Assembly (NCBI GenBank): GCA_000310025.1 | Contig: FN648468.1 | Coordinates: 98,819-126,046, forward strand | Length of the DNA: 27,228 nucleotides | Direction of reading: 5' to 3' | DNA from: Ectocarpus siliculosus | Taxonomy: Eukaryota; Sar; Phaeophyceae; Ectocarpales; Ectocarpaceae | Part shown: piece by piece, positions 17,605 to 27,228 of the stretch | Layout: each line of letters opens with the position of its first letter | Position numbering within the stretch: the stretch's first letter is position 1 | Made by a program: the position numbers and the translations under genes | The notes under the pieces: generated by a model | What the model was told of the DNA's origin: nothing | Database searches by the model: none | The model's input: the letters and a program-made list of their open reading frames with translations, nothing else

Positions 17605-20600
17605 TTACCACTTATGAGCCGGGCTCTTGGCGTTGAACTCGAGGTATCCATGAACGGCGCTCTGCACCGTCCGAATGCTCCGCACGTCCACCTCCAGACT
17701 GTCTTGGTACTCCGCACGTTTCTATTTTTCACCGATATGAGTGGGGGGGCTTGTGACCTCAGTTATCACAGGTGGATTCTGAAGAGGACGGGCTGGAGAG
17801 GCGGGACAATGTTGGGACGAGACAGGCGCTTGCAGAAAAGCCTGACCAAAGGCGATACATTTCTAGCGTTTTGTCGCTGGGGGGGGGTCGGCCCACACGG
17901 CTCGCTCCTTAATTCCGGTTGGAATGGCTCAGCGTACGGGGGATAAAGAAGCGATGTTGTGTCACTGACCTGTAGGTAGACTTTGACGGCGGCTTTGTAG
18001 AGAGCTTGGTCCAATTGCGTCTGTTGCTTTATCTGAGCCAGCACCTGCTCAGTGTATTCGTGTATGGAGGGGCTACACCAAATGAGTGGCGAAAGGACAG
18101 AGGAACTTAACATGACTGACTGTTTTGCGTTCCCAACAACAACATACCTCAAAGCCAACTCCGGGACACTGTCTGCGCAATGAAGCTTCCCGCTGACCCA
18201 TCAAATTTCTTGGGTTTCTTGGGGAGGCCTCGTGTTATTGCGCCTTTGCGGTTGGTTGCATTTCAGCTTAGGGACTACGGTACCAGGAGGCAAGGTCGCA
18301 CGATGCTTTTCGCCCGAAGAAGTTGCTGGCTTCACTGTGCCTCCAGGCAAGGACGCACAAACGACCGAATGAAGAAGAAAGCGGCAACGGGCGTACCTAG
18401 GCAGGCCATAAACTACAATATGCTCATGCACACCAAGGAAAAGCGCAGTGCCAATACAACACGGAACCACCGATCCAATTGTGAGGGTCGGACGGCCGGG
18501 GGAAAGGCGTTTACCCCCCTCCTCTCTTGTTGCTGGGAATGGGGCCATTGAATGTTCGTTCTGCATTCATCCATGTCACATTGGACGGCCGAAACCCGCG
18601 CACTTCCGTCTGAGCGTGTTTTGGGGGTGTGTCAAAGTGGAACTCCTCAAATGTCCCCCGCAAAAACAACGGTTGAAATCGAAACGAACCAACAAACGCG
18701 GCTGGCCGCAGTTTCACCTCTGGCGGGAGGTCGCGAGTCTTGGGCACGTTGGTGAGCTTTTTCCCGTCGTACCGGGAAACCCCCGCCTTGGTCTCGATCA
18801 CCCTGAACGATCGTCAAGAGCGGTGCACGGCCACGACAAAGAACGGCCAACAACAAGCAGTACAACGGCATCTTTGTTTGCGTTTTTTCTTGCGGGTTAG
18901 CACACAACCACGCACCGAATAATCCCTACTTGGGGCGCTAGATTCACCCTTGCGAGATTGAGAGGAGGTACTCTATGGTCGTTTCACCGTCGTCAAACGT
19001 CAGTCGAGGGGGGGGGGGACTGTGCTCGATCGAAACGGACGGCGCTTGGATACAGCAGTACCGGGCTCGCAGTTGAGAAACAGAGGAGTTGAGAAACAGA
19101 GGCTCACATATACACACGAAAATTTCGAAAACAAGCCAAAGAAAGCTGAGGATCCTACACTAAACTCTTTAAAAACAACCTGCGCTCGACCACGCGACGA
19201 AATACCTAGCTGAGCCTCTACCCGATTGTAGCGTTTCTTATGTGCGGGGCGCGTGCTGAAAGTAGTGTGCATACCTGCAGAAGGTCATGTCGATCGGCCT
19301 CCAGTTGAACATGCGCATGAAAACGGCCAGCCCTTCCTCGAAGTGCTCGGTGAGCAACACCTGCCGCAGCGAGAGGCGGCGACCAATCGGTTGAAGCGTC
19401 AATTCACGAGAAACACGGATCGGGGCCAACCACGTGCGGGGGAACGAGAGAGTCAGAAAGCCGATTTTTCGTGTCTCCTCCGAGAAGTGCGTCGACCCGC
19501 GCGCGGTTCACGCGACTTGCAGAAGTCTTCCCACACACCGCGCCCGTCCTCCTCCCACCATATCTGCACCTGGTGCGGCACGCTACCATGACCTGACGAG
19601 AGGGGGCTTTGGCCACATCCACATAGATAGTAGGAAGCAGGCGCAACAACCGCGGCCAGCGATGTCGCAGGGGAAAAGATACGCCATGAGAAAATCCCCC
19701 CAATGTACAACTTAACTTGACCCCGTGAGGGCTGAATCGAAGTCAGCACGCGCCTTGACACTCGGCAAAAGATCGAAGAAAGTCGTGAAGCTCACCATGG
19801 CAAAGCCCTGGAGGTCGTCTCTTATGAAGCTCTCGAGCTCGGTAGCGGTCCTGATGCCGAACTCGGCGCAGAGCGGGTTGTGCAGCAGCTTGAAGCCGTG
19901 CCACCCGGCCTTCCCGGCCCGCCGCCGCTGGAATACGCCGCGGTACCGGGGGTCACCGGGCTTCGCCGACAGCTCGAAGTATTCCGCGATCGAAAGCTTT
20001 TCGCACGCGGGGTATGAATACGATGAGCGACCAAATGGTCGGCGGAAAAGGAGGAGTGCGTTCGACGGAATCGAAAATCAATGTTGAAGCGAAACACTTT
20101 TTTTCGCGGGTGTTCTTTGTGGTCGTTCAACTAGTTGCTATGGCTGATTCGGGGGGGGAGTCGTGTTGTTGTGGGGTTTCTGGGAAGTACTGGAGGAGCG
20201 CCTTTCTTCGTGGACTACATGTACATTACTCCCTGCCTCCAGGTTCTCCGGGACCGACAGGTCAAATTTTTGCTCGCATATCAAAAAATTATGTAGATAC
20301 CTTGAGCATGACACTTAACTGTCTACTTTCCAACGCCTTGTTTTTCAATTCTTGTTGGTTTTTCGGAAGACAAGTGGTACGCTTTGTTTTGGAGGGAAAA
20401 AAAAAGTAGATTCTACAGACATATTCGTCATGAGGACGACTTGTAACGGGGGGGGTGCAGTCTTGACCGTGACACGCCAAGTGCGTTTGTGGTGAAGACA
20501 CGCCTTGTTCGATCGCCATTGTGACACTGGCGGTCAGAGGTTCAGGCAGCACAAATCACAACCTACCTGTGAGCGTTGGGTGGCCGGGATTGACCTTGAA

Positions 20601-23190
20601 CACGTAGTATTTTGTCTTTGATTCAAACTCGCCATGCTGTAGTTGGAATAACGCCACTGCTACCCGAGATGCGGGATTTCCTACACACTTTGGCGTTCAA
20701 ACTCCCCGCCCCGGGTTGCCGAACCTACCCGCAACCTATCTCTCTGGCCACCTTTCGGCGACCAGCCCCCCTTTTTGAACCCACCCCTGTCTCCGGCTGC
20801 AGGAAGTAGTAGTAGTAGCTCATGTAGTGCGCCACCGGCTCCCGCATGACCGTGACGAGGTTCACTTTCGTGGGGTCCCGCATGATCTTCTTGTAGGCGG
20901 CCTTCGCCTCGGCCCATCCCCCCTCGTAGAAGCCGTCCCACGCGTGGTGGTAGTGCATCAGGTCCACGGGCTTGCCGGAATCCTCGATCTGCGCTTGTTC
21001 GGTTGTCACACAAGGCAAGACGTGGTAATGGTGTGCGTGTCTGTGATTCGTCTATAGCAAGCAACCGACACGATGGGACATGCCGTGTGCGTGTGTCGGT
21101 CGTGTGTGTTGAGCCTCCAACTTTGATCTAGTCTAGTCTAAAGTCGATCGTGATTGTCGATCGTGTTTGCTGATCCTCCGACGTGGGGTTGGCGTTCTCG
21201 AAGCAACGCAGCATGGGTACGCAGGACCGCCATGCCGGTGTAATATCCGTTCAAGCGTTGAGAAAGGCACGATCGATTATTGTTTTTTGCTGGGCGAGAG
21301 GATTCTTCTTCTCTCGTTGGGGTCAGATCACATGCATCTTGGGGCGAGATATGTGCTTCACGGAGATGATCGTACCAAAGGAACATGGGAAACCTGTATC
21401 GTTAGAGAGCGCTTGTGATATCGTTCACCGTTCCTAAGTGGTGGACTCATCATCTTTGGAGCTTGTTTGTCCTGACGGAAGGAGTTCAACTCAACATCAA
21501 CTACAGTAACGTCCCTCTTGGAGCGGGGTGGTAGTTGGTTCTTGGCAAGTCCTAAGCCCTCCTGGGGGAAGCAAACCTCCTACCAGGTATACACATGAGC
21601 GCATATGCGGCAGGATACCCACACGGTTTGAGACGTGCCGGATCTGCAGGGCCTCGCTACAACAAATCTGCCTTTGGGTCCTCGCCTGTCTCACGGCCTC
21701 TGGCAGCTCGATGGAGGACTGGTGGCCGTGGAAGTGGGCGACGTTGAGATCGTGGCGCTTGCCGTAGCGGTACAAGAGGGTGGCCGCGGTGGTCGACGCC
21801 GTCTTGTGCGTCTTCACGAAAGCAATGTTGCACGTCTGTTCATTGTTTTTTTACCATTTGAGGGATGTGGCCGTGCGCTGAGCGTGAAATTCCTTGCTGT
21901 TGGTTAAAGGGTGCGCAAAGGCAGGAGCGACATGCAACCCACAGCAATCGGCATAAATCGGACACTGCCCGTGCACCCTGTCTCCAGGAGCGATACCGTT
22001 TAGGTGGTTGTATAAGGCTTATTCGTCAATTCGACAAATAAAAACGTTGCGGTCACGATCGATGTGGCGTACGGTGTTGCCTGTACCTTCCTTCCGGCGT
22101 CTTACAACACTCTCGTTCATTTCCAACGTCGTGTCACCTGGTTCTTGGTGGCAGCCACGCTCTCGTCGACCAGTAGGTTCAGGTACTCGCGCATGGCGTT
22201 ACCGGCCATAAAGCTCTCCACCCTACCTTCCAGCCGAAACCTGACCATACCCGCCTCTTCTTGTCTGCCATCGCCAACCGCGTTAACGGCAGAAGACCCA
22301 TCAGTTGGAAGTTTTTCACCACTAGCGGCCGTAGCTGTCCCTTCGTGGTAACCCGCCGCAACGACAGAAGACCCATCAGTGGGAAGTTTTTCAACACTAG
22401 CGGCCGTAGCTGTCCCTTCGTGGTAACCCGCGGCAACGACAGAAGACCCATCAGTGGGAAGTTTTTCACCGCTAGCGGCCGTAGCTATCCCTTCGTGGTA
22501 CCCCGTAGTGTCGTTGTTGCTGTTGGTCTGGTTTGATGGCTTTGGTCCCCTTGGTGACGACGTTGTGCGGTTGTGCTGCTGTTGGGCGCCATGAAGTAAA
22601 GTATGGACATCGTCATCCGGCTCGTGCTTTCGCAGCCGACGACGAATCGGGGGCCGATCCTCCTCCTCCTCATGCTCGCCCTCCTCTCGCTCATCCTCCT
22701 CCCCCACGCCCACCTTCTTCTGCCCCGCGTCCCCCTCCTTCAGCGAGTAGCCCGCAGCACCAGAATACGAGTCTTTGAGGGCCCCATCCACCCTGCTTCC
22801 GTCATTAGACCCATCGACAGTTGAATCCGTCGCAGTGCCTGCTCGAGGAAAGGGTCTCGCGATCCCCCGAACAACGGTGAAGAAACTGTTGTCGTCGTAG
22901 CCGAGCTCTTCCGTACTCTGTTGTCCTGGCGCTGGTGTTAACTTTCGTGGTTTCTCTCCGGCCGTCTCTTCGCTGGCGGCTACTTCTGCTGCACGGGCGG
23001 TGGGGCCCGCTGACGGTAGGCCTACAAAAAATGTACGGCTGGTGCTACTTCGGCCGCTGCCGCTGCCGCTGCCGCTATTGCTGCTGTGGCTGTGGCTGAA
23101 AGGGGGATTGCCCCGGAGACACATGAACAAAACGAACGCCTGGACGAACAGAAGGCCCACGAAACTGGCATATCGGTAGGCGCCTGCCAT
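17605..23190 (-). CDS. Galactose-3-O-sulfotransferase-like Golgi enzyme, 8 exons, 653 residues
   Basis: It would transfer sulfate from PAPS to galactose-type residues of glycolipids or polysaccharides in the Golgi. Exons on the minus strand: 23190-22138, 21835-21695, 20988-20785, 19996-19796, 19360-19275, 18802-18718, 18044-17970 and 17721-17605. Every junction is GT-AG and in phase. Residues ~1-25 (MAGAYRYASFVGLLFVQAFV) form a signal anchor. A low-complexity acidic and Ser-rich stem fills the rest of exon 1. Exon 2 has the 5'-phosphosulfate loop NIAFVKTHKTASTTAATLLY. Exon 3 has the 3'-phosphate site VTVMREPVAHYMSYYYY. Exons 4-7 carry HNPLCAEFGI, VLLTEHFEEGLAVFMRMFNW, KTRDLPPE and QLDQALYKAAVKVY, in the order of animal GAL3ST enzymes. 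The catalytic part has normal length; the stem is unusually long. A longer exon 2 (to 21584) is also in phase but reads like intron. The acceptor usage is inferred, not proven. Confidence 0.85.
20785..20988 (-). other. PAPS 3'-phosphate-binding exon
   Basis: VNLVTVMREPVAHYMSYYYY supplies the Arg and Ser of the 3'-phosphate site (RxPxxxxxS pattern). The HYHHAW stretch matches the conserved His-rich segment ahead of it in this family. Confidence 0.85.
21695..21835 (-). other. PAPS 5'-phosphosulfate-binding exon
   Basis: KTHKTASTT is the family's phosphosulfate-binding loop, equivalent to KTHKTASST in animal enzymes. It is followed by LLYRYGKRHDLNVAHFHGHQ. The donor chosen is GAGGCC|GTGAGA, because the joined protein (SSIELPEA + IEDSGKPVDLMHYHHAWDG) reads continuously. 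Confidence 0.85.
22291..22506 (-). repeat. 75-bp tandem repeat in the stem, three copies
   Basis: Copies begin at 22291, 22366 and 22441 with AGAAGACCCATCAGT. They encode GYHEG(I/T)ATAAS(G/V)EKLP then TDGSS(V/A)V on the minus strand. The first two copies differ at only about three positions, so the array is young or homogenised. The last is incomplete at its right end. The period keeps the reading frame. Confidence 0.9.
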
Positions 23191-23888
23191 TGTCTTGACT
23201 TGTCCGTCGCGCTTCTGCTCCCTCCTGCTGCTCTGTCGCCGAGAGGGTCCCGGGTTTCGAGGTGAAGGAGACTCTCAATGCTGCGCCGGCTGGACTGATC
23301 GCGAGGGTATACTCGGTGTCCCGGGGTAAGCTGCCGTTCCTGCTGATGGAAGGTACAGAGGAGGTTGTGTTATTGCAGTGCCAAAGGGTCGAATGCACAT
23401 GCATACTACAGAACCCAATGGGGAGCGCATGCATTCAAGCATGCACCGTGTCATTGTACGACGCAAACCGTATGTTGTGTTGTTGTTGTTGCTGTTGTTG
23501 TCTTCATATCTGGTGTGTGCATTTATTTTTGATGTTGCTGTCTTCACATAATATACTTTCCGATCTCTGCTCGGAACATTCCCACGTCAGCCCTGCTCCA
23601 TCTGACAAGGACCGACGCCTTCCGCGGTCACAAGCTACATTAACAACCTACCGTTTGAATGCATAGGGCAAATCAAGAGCAACAGCTGTGTCTAATCTGC
23701 GTGTAAGACCACTGACGCCGTCCAACTTATTTGAGTCGAGGAGGGTTCTTCGGGGCATTCCTTGTATTCTCGCATCGTACAGAATTACTGTAGCACAGTT
23801 TTACGACTACACACAGCAGCAGTCCAGCGTCTTTACAGCTGGGAGGTCGTTTGGTCGTAAGACTACAACAGCAGTGTAGACATGTAGA
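23191..23888. other. 5' flank of the sulfotransferase
   Basis: No TATA box is obvious upstream of the ATG at 23190. A TTG/CTG-rich patch lies at about 23476-23503. Short frames here have no support. Confidence 0.35.
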
Positions 23889-24094
23889 CTACAACAGGAT
23901 ACAGTGTACTGTAGCCATCCGATACTCCTTGGTGACTCTTGGCTGTGCTTGTACTGCATTCACCGGGGTGTTGTACGGAGTATCTGTCTCTGGAAGGTAA
24001 ACCTGTTCTGAAGGTGGCAGCCACCGCATGTATGTATAGCCATGCTTGTACCCAAGAACTGCAGTAACAACTGTAAACGGAATGTAGACTACAA
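23882..24094. repeat. 13-bp direct repeat bracketing 187 bp
   Basis: ATGTAGACTACAA occurs at 23882-23894 and at 24082-24094. A related AAGACTACAACAG lies at about 23860. An 11-bp inverted pair, TGACTCTTGGC at 23933-23943 and GCCAAGAGTCA at 24103-24113, overlaps the interval. Confidence 0.6.
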
Positions 24095-24107
24095 TACCGG
24101 GTGCCAA
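23889..24107 (-). CDS. Possible terminal exon, membrane-protein-like
   Basis: The minus strand reads APGIVVYIPFTVVTAVLGYK, HGYTYMRWLPPSEQVYLPET, DTPYNTPVNAVQAQPRVTKE and YRMATVHCILL before TAG. The first part could be a membrane-spanning segment. The composition is protein-like, without the Arg/Ser/Pro bias of noise frames nearby. A TGA lies just upstream, so an acceptor is needed, possibly the TAG at 24089-24091. No partner exon was identified. The frame overlaps a 13-bp direct repeat placed exactly 200 bases apart, which may mean it lies inside a mobile-element remnant instead. Confidence 0.22.
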   Translation of the reverse strand: MAPGIVVYIPFTVVTAVLGYKHGYTYMRWLPPSEQVYLPETDTPYNTPVNAVQAQPRVTKEYRMATVHCILL

Positions 24108-25364
24108 GAGTCATTTGTCTGGCTGGAGTATGTTCGGGATGTCCTGGGGGTAGGTGAAAAACTGATTTGCACCTGTGATTCGAGGGCTATTGTCCTCAAG
24201 TGCATCGGGCAGGGAAATCTATCTGCCGTCCAGACGCGGACGTGCGTGATGTCCTCACCTACACTGTACACTGCTGTATACCCAGCACGTCCCTCGGCTT
24301 AGATGCTGCTGTAGAGCCGTTGGGACTGCTGTGGAACGCGGCAAACGCCCGGTGGTCCCCACGTTGCATCGGTTGATGGGCAGACGCTTCTTTGGTCCGG
24401 GTTAAGCAGTGAGGGGTCCGCAAGATACGCGGTCTTGTTGTCTGATGGATGATGTTGGTGTAAAGATCGCGCGGTACAGCATCCCCGAGCCAAAAGAAAA
24501 AAAAATTAACAGTGTGAAACGGTCGCGGTGGGGGGGTCATGCAGCAGGGTTCACAAAAAATCATATGGCGATGCCCCCCGGAGGTTGTGGAGTTTTTCGC
24601 TGGTCCGGATTCGACAACAGATCATGCACTACCACATCGAAAGACGGACCTATTCCCCTCGTTCTTCTGCTCTATCCTTGAGCTACTTGAAATATGTCCA
24701 TCCCTTTTCCCGCACCGACCAACTAACGAAACAAAAAAAGGAGTACAAGTATAACAGCTGCGATGTGGAATAATGGTATCGCACTACACGTACTGCAGTG
24801 ATGACACTTTCTTTTATTTGCCGCTGTGTTTTTTCGCAATCCGCTCTCCCTCTCTCTCTCTCTCTGGCAACTTTGGTCTGGTAATTGATCGGCTAAAATA
24901 TGGCTGTAGTCTATGCGTAGACGAGTTTTTGTCCCGTTTCCTTGCCAGAAGATATCCCTTCCTTTGGTGACATTGTGCAAGGTATCACACCCCCTGGACG
25001 GATTATTTTATTTTTTTTTATGTTTCTTAATATGACACAACGAAACCATCTCTATCATAGAAAAGAGTCTGAGACAGATTAGCAATGGATTCATAGCGTC
25101 AGAAAGTACCTGTATGTCTACGATTTCCCAGACAGCATATAGGGACATCTCCCCTGCGGGTAACAGGCTCAACAAGACAGTTTGGTAGCTGTCTTGTGTG
25201 TCTCATATATGTTATGTTGGGAAGGTGCAGATGATATGTGTTAGGTACTGGTCGGGCGTTTTGTGTGTGACACCCTTTTAATCGTGGGGCATGCAATCTC
25301 CCTCAGTTTACAAACGCATTTTCAATGTTCAAAGCTCGATTTCTCCACAGTAGAAAGGGCGGCG
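24108..25364. other. No supportable gene
   Basis: Contains a CT-dinucleotide run at about 24847-24866 and a T-run at about 25008-25019. Several overlapping frames at 24260-24560 are open on the minus strand, but none stands out. Confidence 0.35.
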
Positions 25365-25745
25365 ATGCCAAAAATGGAAACGTTAGAGCCGGCTCGTCGA
25401 GATCTTTCCGAAAACGCATCGTTTCATTTGATTTTAGCACCCTCTTCGTCGAGGAGTAATCGAGCTTTGAAATCGGTCCGGCGGGTGTGGTATCTTACGT
25501 CATGTCACCTGTGGTACATACGTACAGCACAGGTGTACACCCGAGGTCCTAAATCGCAACGGGGAACGTTCACTTTTCACCTCTGAATTTGGATGAAGGA
25601 TCGCCATGTATTTTTGGTCTACTACACCGGCACCGCGAGGTGCTTCTGACCAATTTGTTCCTCCTCGCAGAACATTCGTTCTGACGCCGTCAATGCTGCC
25701 GGCAAGACAGAAGTTAAACTTCAAGAGAGTCAGTCGTTCACCTAA
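25365..25745 (+). CDS. Possible small two-exon gene, 80 residues
   Basis: Exon 1 (25365-25532) starts MPKMETLEPARRDLSENASF and ends YIRTAQ at CACAG|GTGTAC. Exon 2 (25671-25745) follows the strong acceptor GTTCCTCCTCGCAG and reads NIRSDAVNAAGKTEVKLQES then QSFT and TAA. Phases are 0 and 0. Exon 2 is convincing as a terminal exon; its link to exon 1 is less so, since other donors lie nearby. No family is recognised. Confidence 0.3.
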
Positions 25746-26307
25746 GGTATAATTTTCTTAATAATAACACAACAAACCATCTCTATCCATGTAGCTAAGG
25801 GTCTACAATTTTTCTGTTTTTCATGTACGGACGTTGCTCGTCAGCCACGTATGATAGCGTACATACTTACATAACCGTATTGATGAGTTAACGGCCTGCT
25901 TCCCCATGACCGAGAAAAAACACTATTTACCACACACTGGAATAAAAAAGAGATGAAAAACCGCCACATCGGAAATCAATGTCGGTTGATGCTGTGCGCG
26001 CATCAGCACACCTAATCGCTGCGCGCATGGCCTAACACTACGCACATAAATGCTACGCGTGCTATTAAGGTCTCGTAGCTACATATCCATTTCAGGCACC
26101 ATCAGCTGCTCGCTCCGCTGCTTGGTCGAGTGCCCTTTCAACGAAAACAAACCTGCGCTAACACACATAGCCAGCCTCCTCACCAAAAAACGCATCCTCT
26201 CTCAGGCTTCGGTGTCGCACCAACAGCAGCGGAGCAAAAACCGTACGTACCATATTTTCTATGTCCACGAAACTTCCGCCCTTTCCTAAAAACCTCCGCC
26301 CTTCCCT
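25746..26307. other. No supportable gene
   Basis: A-rich sequence with a short direct repeat, GCTGTGCGCGCAT and GCTGCGCGCAT, near 25991-26030. I see nothing else. Confidence 0.35.
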
Positions 26308-26499
26308 TCAGGCATGTACGTACGATGTAGACATGCAAGACACTAAACTAGCGATGACCAAAAGACCAACGACCACGAATAAAACCACATAGCTAGCTGC
26401 GAACATGCGCTTTAACACGGACCGTATACATAGCACAGGTAAAGTCACAGGATAAAAAGACAAACAAACGGGTTCCGACATGAAAAATAGTACCCACAT
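26308..26499 (-). CDS. Possible small membrane protein, 63 residues
   Basis: An ATG at 26499 on the minus strand opens MWVLFFMSEPVCLSFYPVTL and continues to a strong hydrophobic stretch, MFAASYVVLFVVVGLLVIAS, before the stop at 26308. The second stretch is long and uniform enough for a membrane helix. There is no family match and no flanking evidence, and T-rich minus-strand sequence can produce such frames by chance. Confidence 0.2.
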   Translation of the reverse strand: MWVLFFMSEPVCLSFYPVTLPVLCIRSVLKRMFAASYVVLFVVVGLLVIASLVSCMSTSYVHA

Positions 26500-26889
26500 A
26501 AAAAAATACCATTCCAAGTTATAGACTGCGCACCAGAGAATAATTCAACAAAGTAGAACCCCTCGCATCATTTCCTTCAAAAGAGGTATGGAGGGGGGTT
26601 CGCAGGAGGAGTGTGGAACTCCCGGCGGGGAGCACGAATACGGCACGCTCACTCACAAACATTCATCTTTTACCCAAAACAAGAAACCGCAGGAAAAACC
26701 GACCGTTCTTGCACGTACTCTGTACAAGAAAGGGCAAACACGCAAGCGCATCTATCCTCCTTTGTCTCTTCGAGACAACAAGTTGAACAAGCCACCACCC
26801 GCTCGCGGGGTGATCCTATGCGCACGCTAAGGGGTTCCGGCAACACAAACATATCACCCTCATTTTCTCTCTCTATTCGAATAACAAGT

Positions 26890-27228
26890 CGCCCATCCAG
26901 GGGGGGGGGGGGGGGGGCCCCCAAAAGGGGCCCGAAAGGGCCCCACAGGGCGGCCAACCCCGGGGTTTTATGTCTTTGCAACGGGGACCAAAAACAACCC
27001 CGGGGAAAAAGCCCCCCCCCTTTTTTTCCCCCGCCCCGGAAAAAAAACCCCCACCCAAAACGAGTGGGGAAAGGAAAAAAAAAAACCCCAAAACCCCCCA
27101 AAAACCGGGGTATTTAGCAAAACTAAACCCCCCCTGACCCAAAAACCCCACAAAAAAAAAGTCGCCCCCCGCCCACCCGACAGGGGAAGCTGCAACCAGG
27201 GGTCCCGCGAGGGAAAACCCCGGGGGCT
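26890..27228. other. Homopolymer-inflated contig end, unreliable sequence
   Basis: From the run of about 18 G at 26900 to the end, nearly every base belongs to a run of two or more identical bases (C9, T7, A8, C7 and so on). This is abrupt against the normal texture before 26890 and looks like a low-quality read tail. The open frames across it (Gly/Phe or Pro/Lys-rich) should not be treated as genes. Confidence 0.75.

Noticed and set aside
21584-21694. Extension of sulfotransferase exon 2 to a later in-phase donor
   Set aside because: The extra 37 residues have no family similarity, and the shorter exon joins smoothly to the next conserved segment.
27060-27160. CCCCAAAA-like runs resembling a telomere repeat
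   Set aside because: The runs are irregular in length and order, lie within the low-quality tail, and do not form a steady unit.

Overview
The window looks like nuclear DNA of a eukaryote with many introns. The most likely source is a brown alga or a related stramenopile. That is an inference from three things: GT-AG introns of about 130 to 1160 bases, a WSC-domain protein, and a Golgi-type galactose 3-O-sulfotransferase-like gene of the kind used to make sulfated wall polysaccharides. There is no prokaryotic gene packing, and I recognised no rRNA, tRNA or CRISPR. Most long open frames are by-products of GC-rich or trinucleotide-repeat sequence. I kept coding calls only where splice phase, motifs or protein-like composition agree.

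Layout. Positions 1-2560 hold weak minus-strand Ser/Thr-rich coding fragments; the one at 2247-2520 is an inverted relative of the first exon of the next gene. Positions ~2901-8204 (+) hold a gene model of at least seven exons: a Ser/Thr-rich stalk, a WSC domain interrupted by one in-frame TAA, a long Asp/Ser/Asn linker, a PH-like domain split over three exons, and a C-terminal exon resembling bulb-type lectin repeats. Positions 8205-10800 are mostly non-coding with one orphan exon candidate. Two arrays of ~18-bp imperfect palindromes (10824-11305 and 13102-13488) flank a segment carrying a repeat protein rich in Pro-Lys-Arg-Arg and VDLTQ motifs on the minus strand. The second array ends at a TATA-like box ahead of a possible small gene at 13602. 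An RCC1-blade-like exon lies near 15140. The rest up to 17600 is featureless.

The best-supported gene is on the minus strand at 17605-23190: eight exons whose phases all fit, giving a 653-residue type II membrane protein with sulfotransferase PAPS-binding motifs and a long stem that contains a 75-bp tandem repeat. Right of it are a few weak exon candidates. The last ~330 bases are almost entirely inflated homopolymer runs and look like an unreliable contig end.

The sulfotransferase (Golgi sulfation of galactose-containing glycans) and the WSC/lectin-like protein (glycan binding) would fit a cell-wall theme. Nothing in the sequence shows co-regulation.
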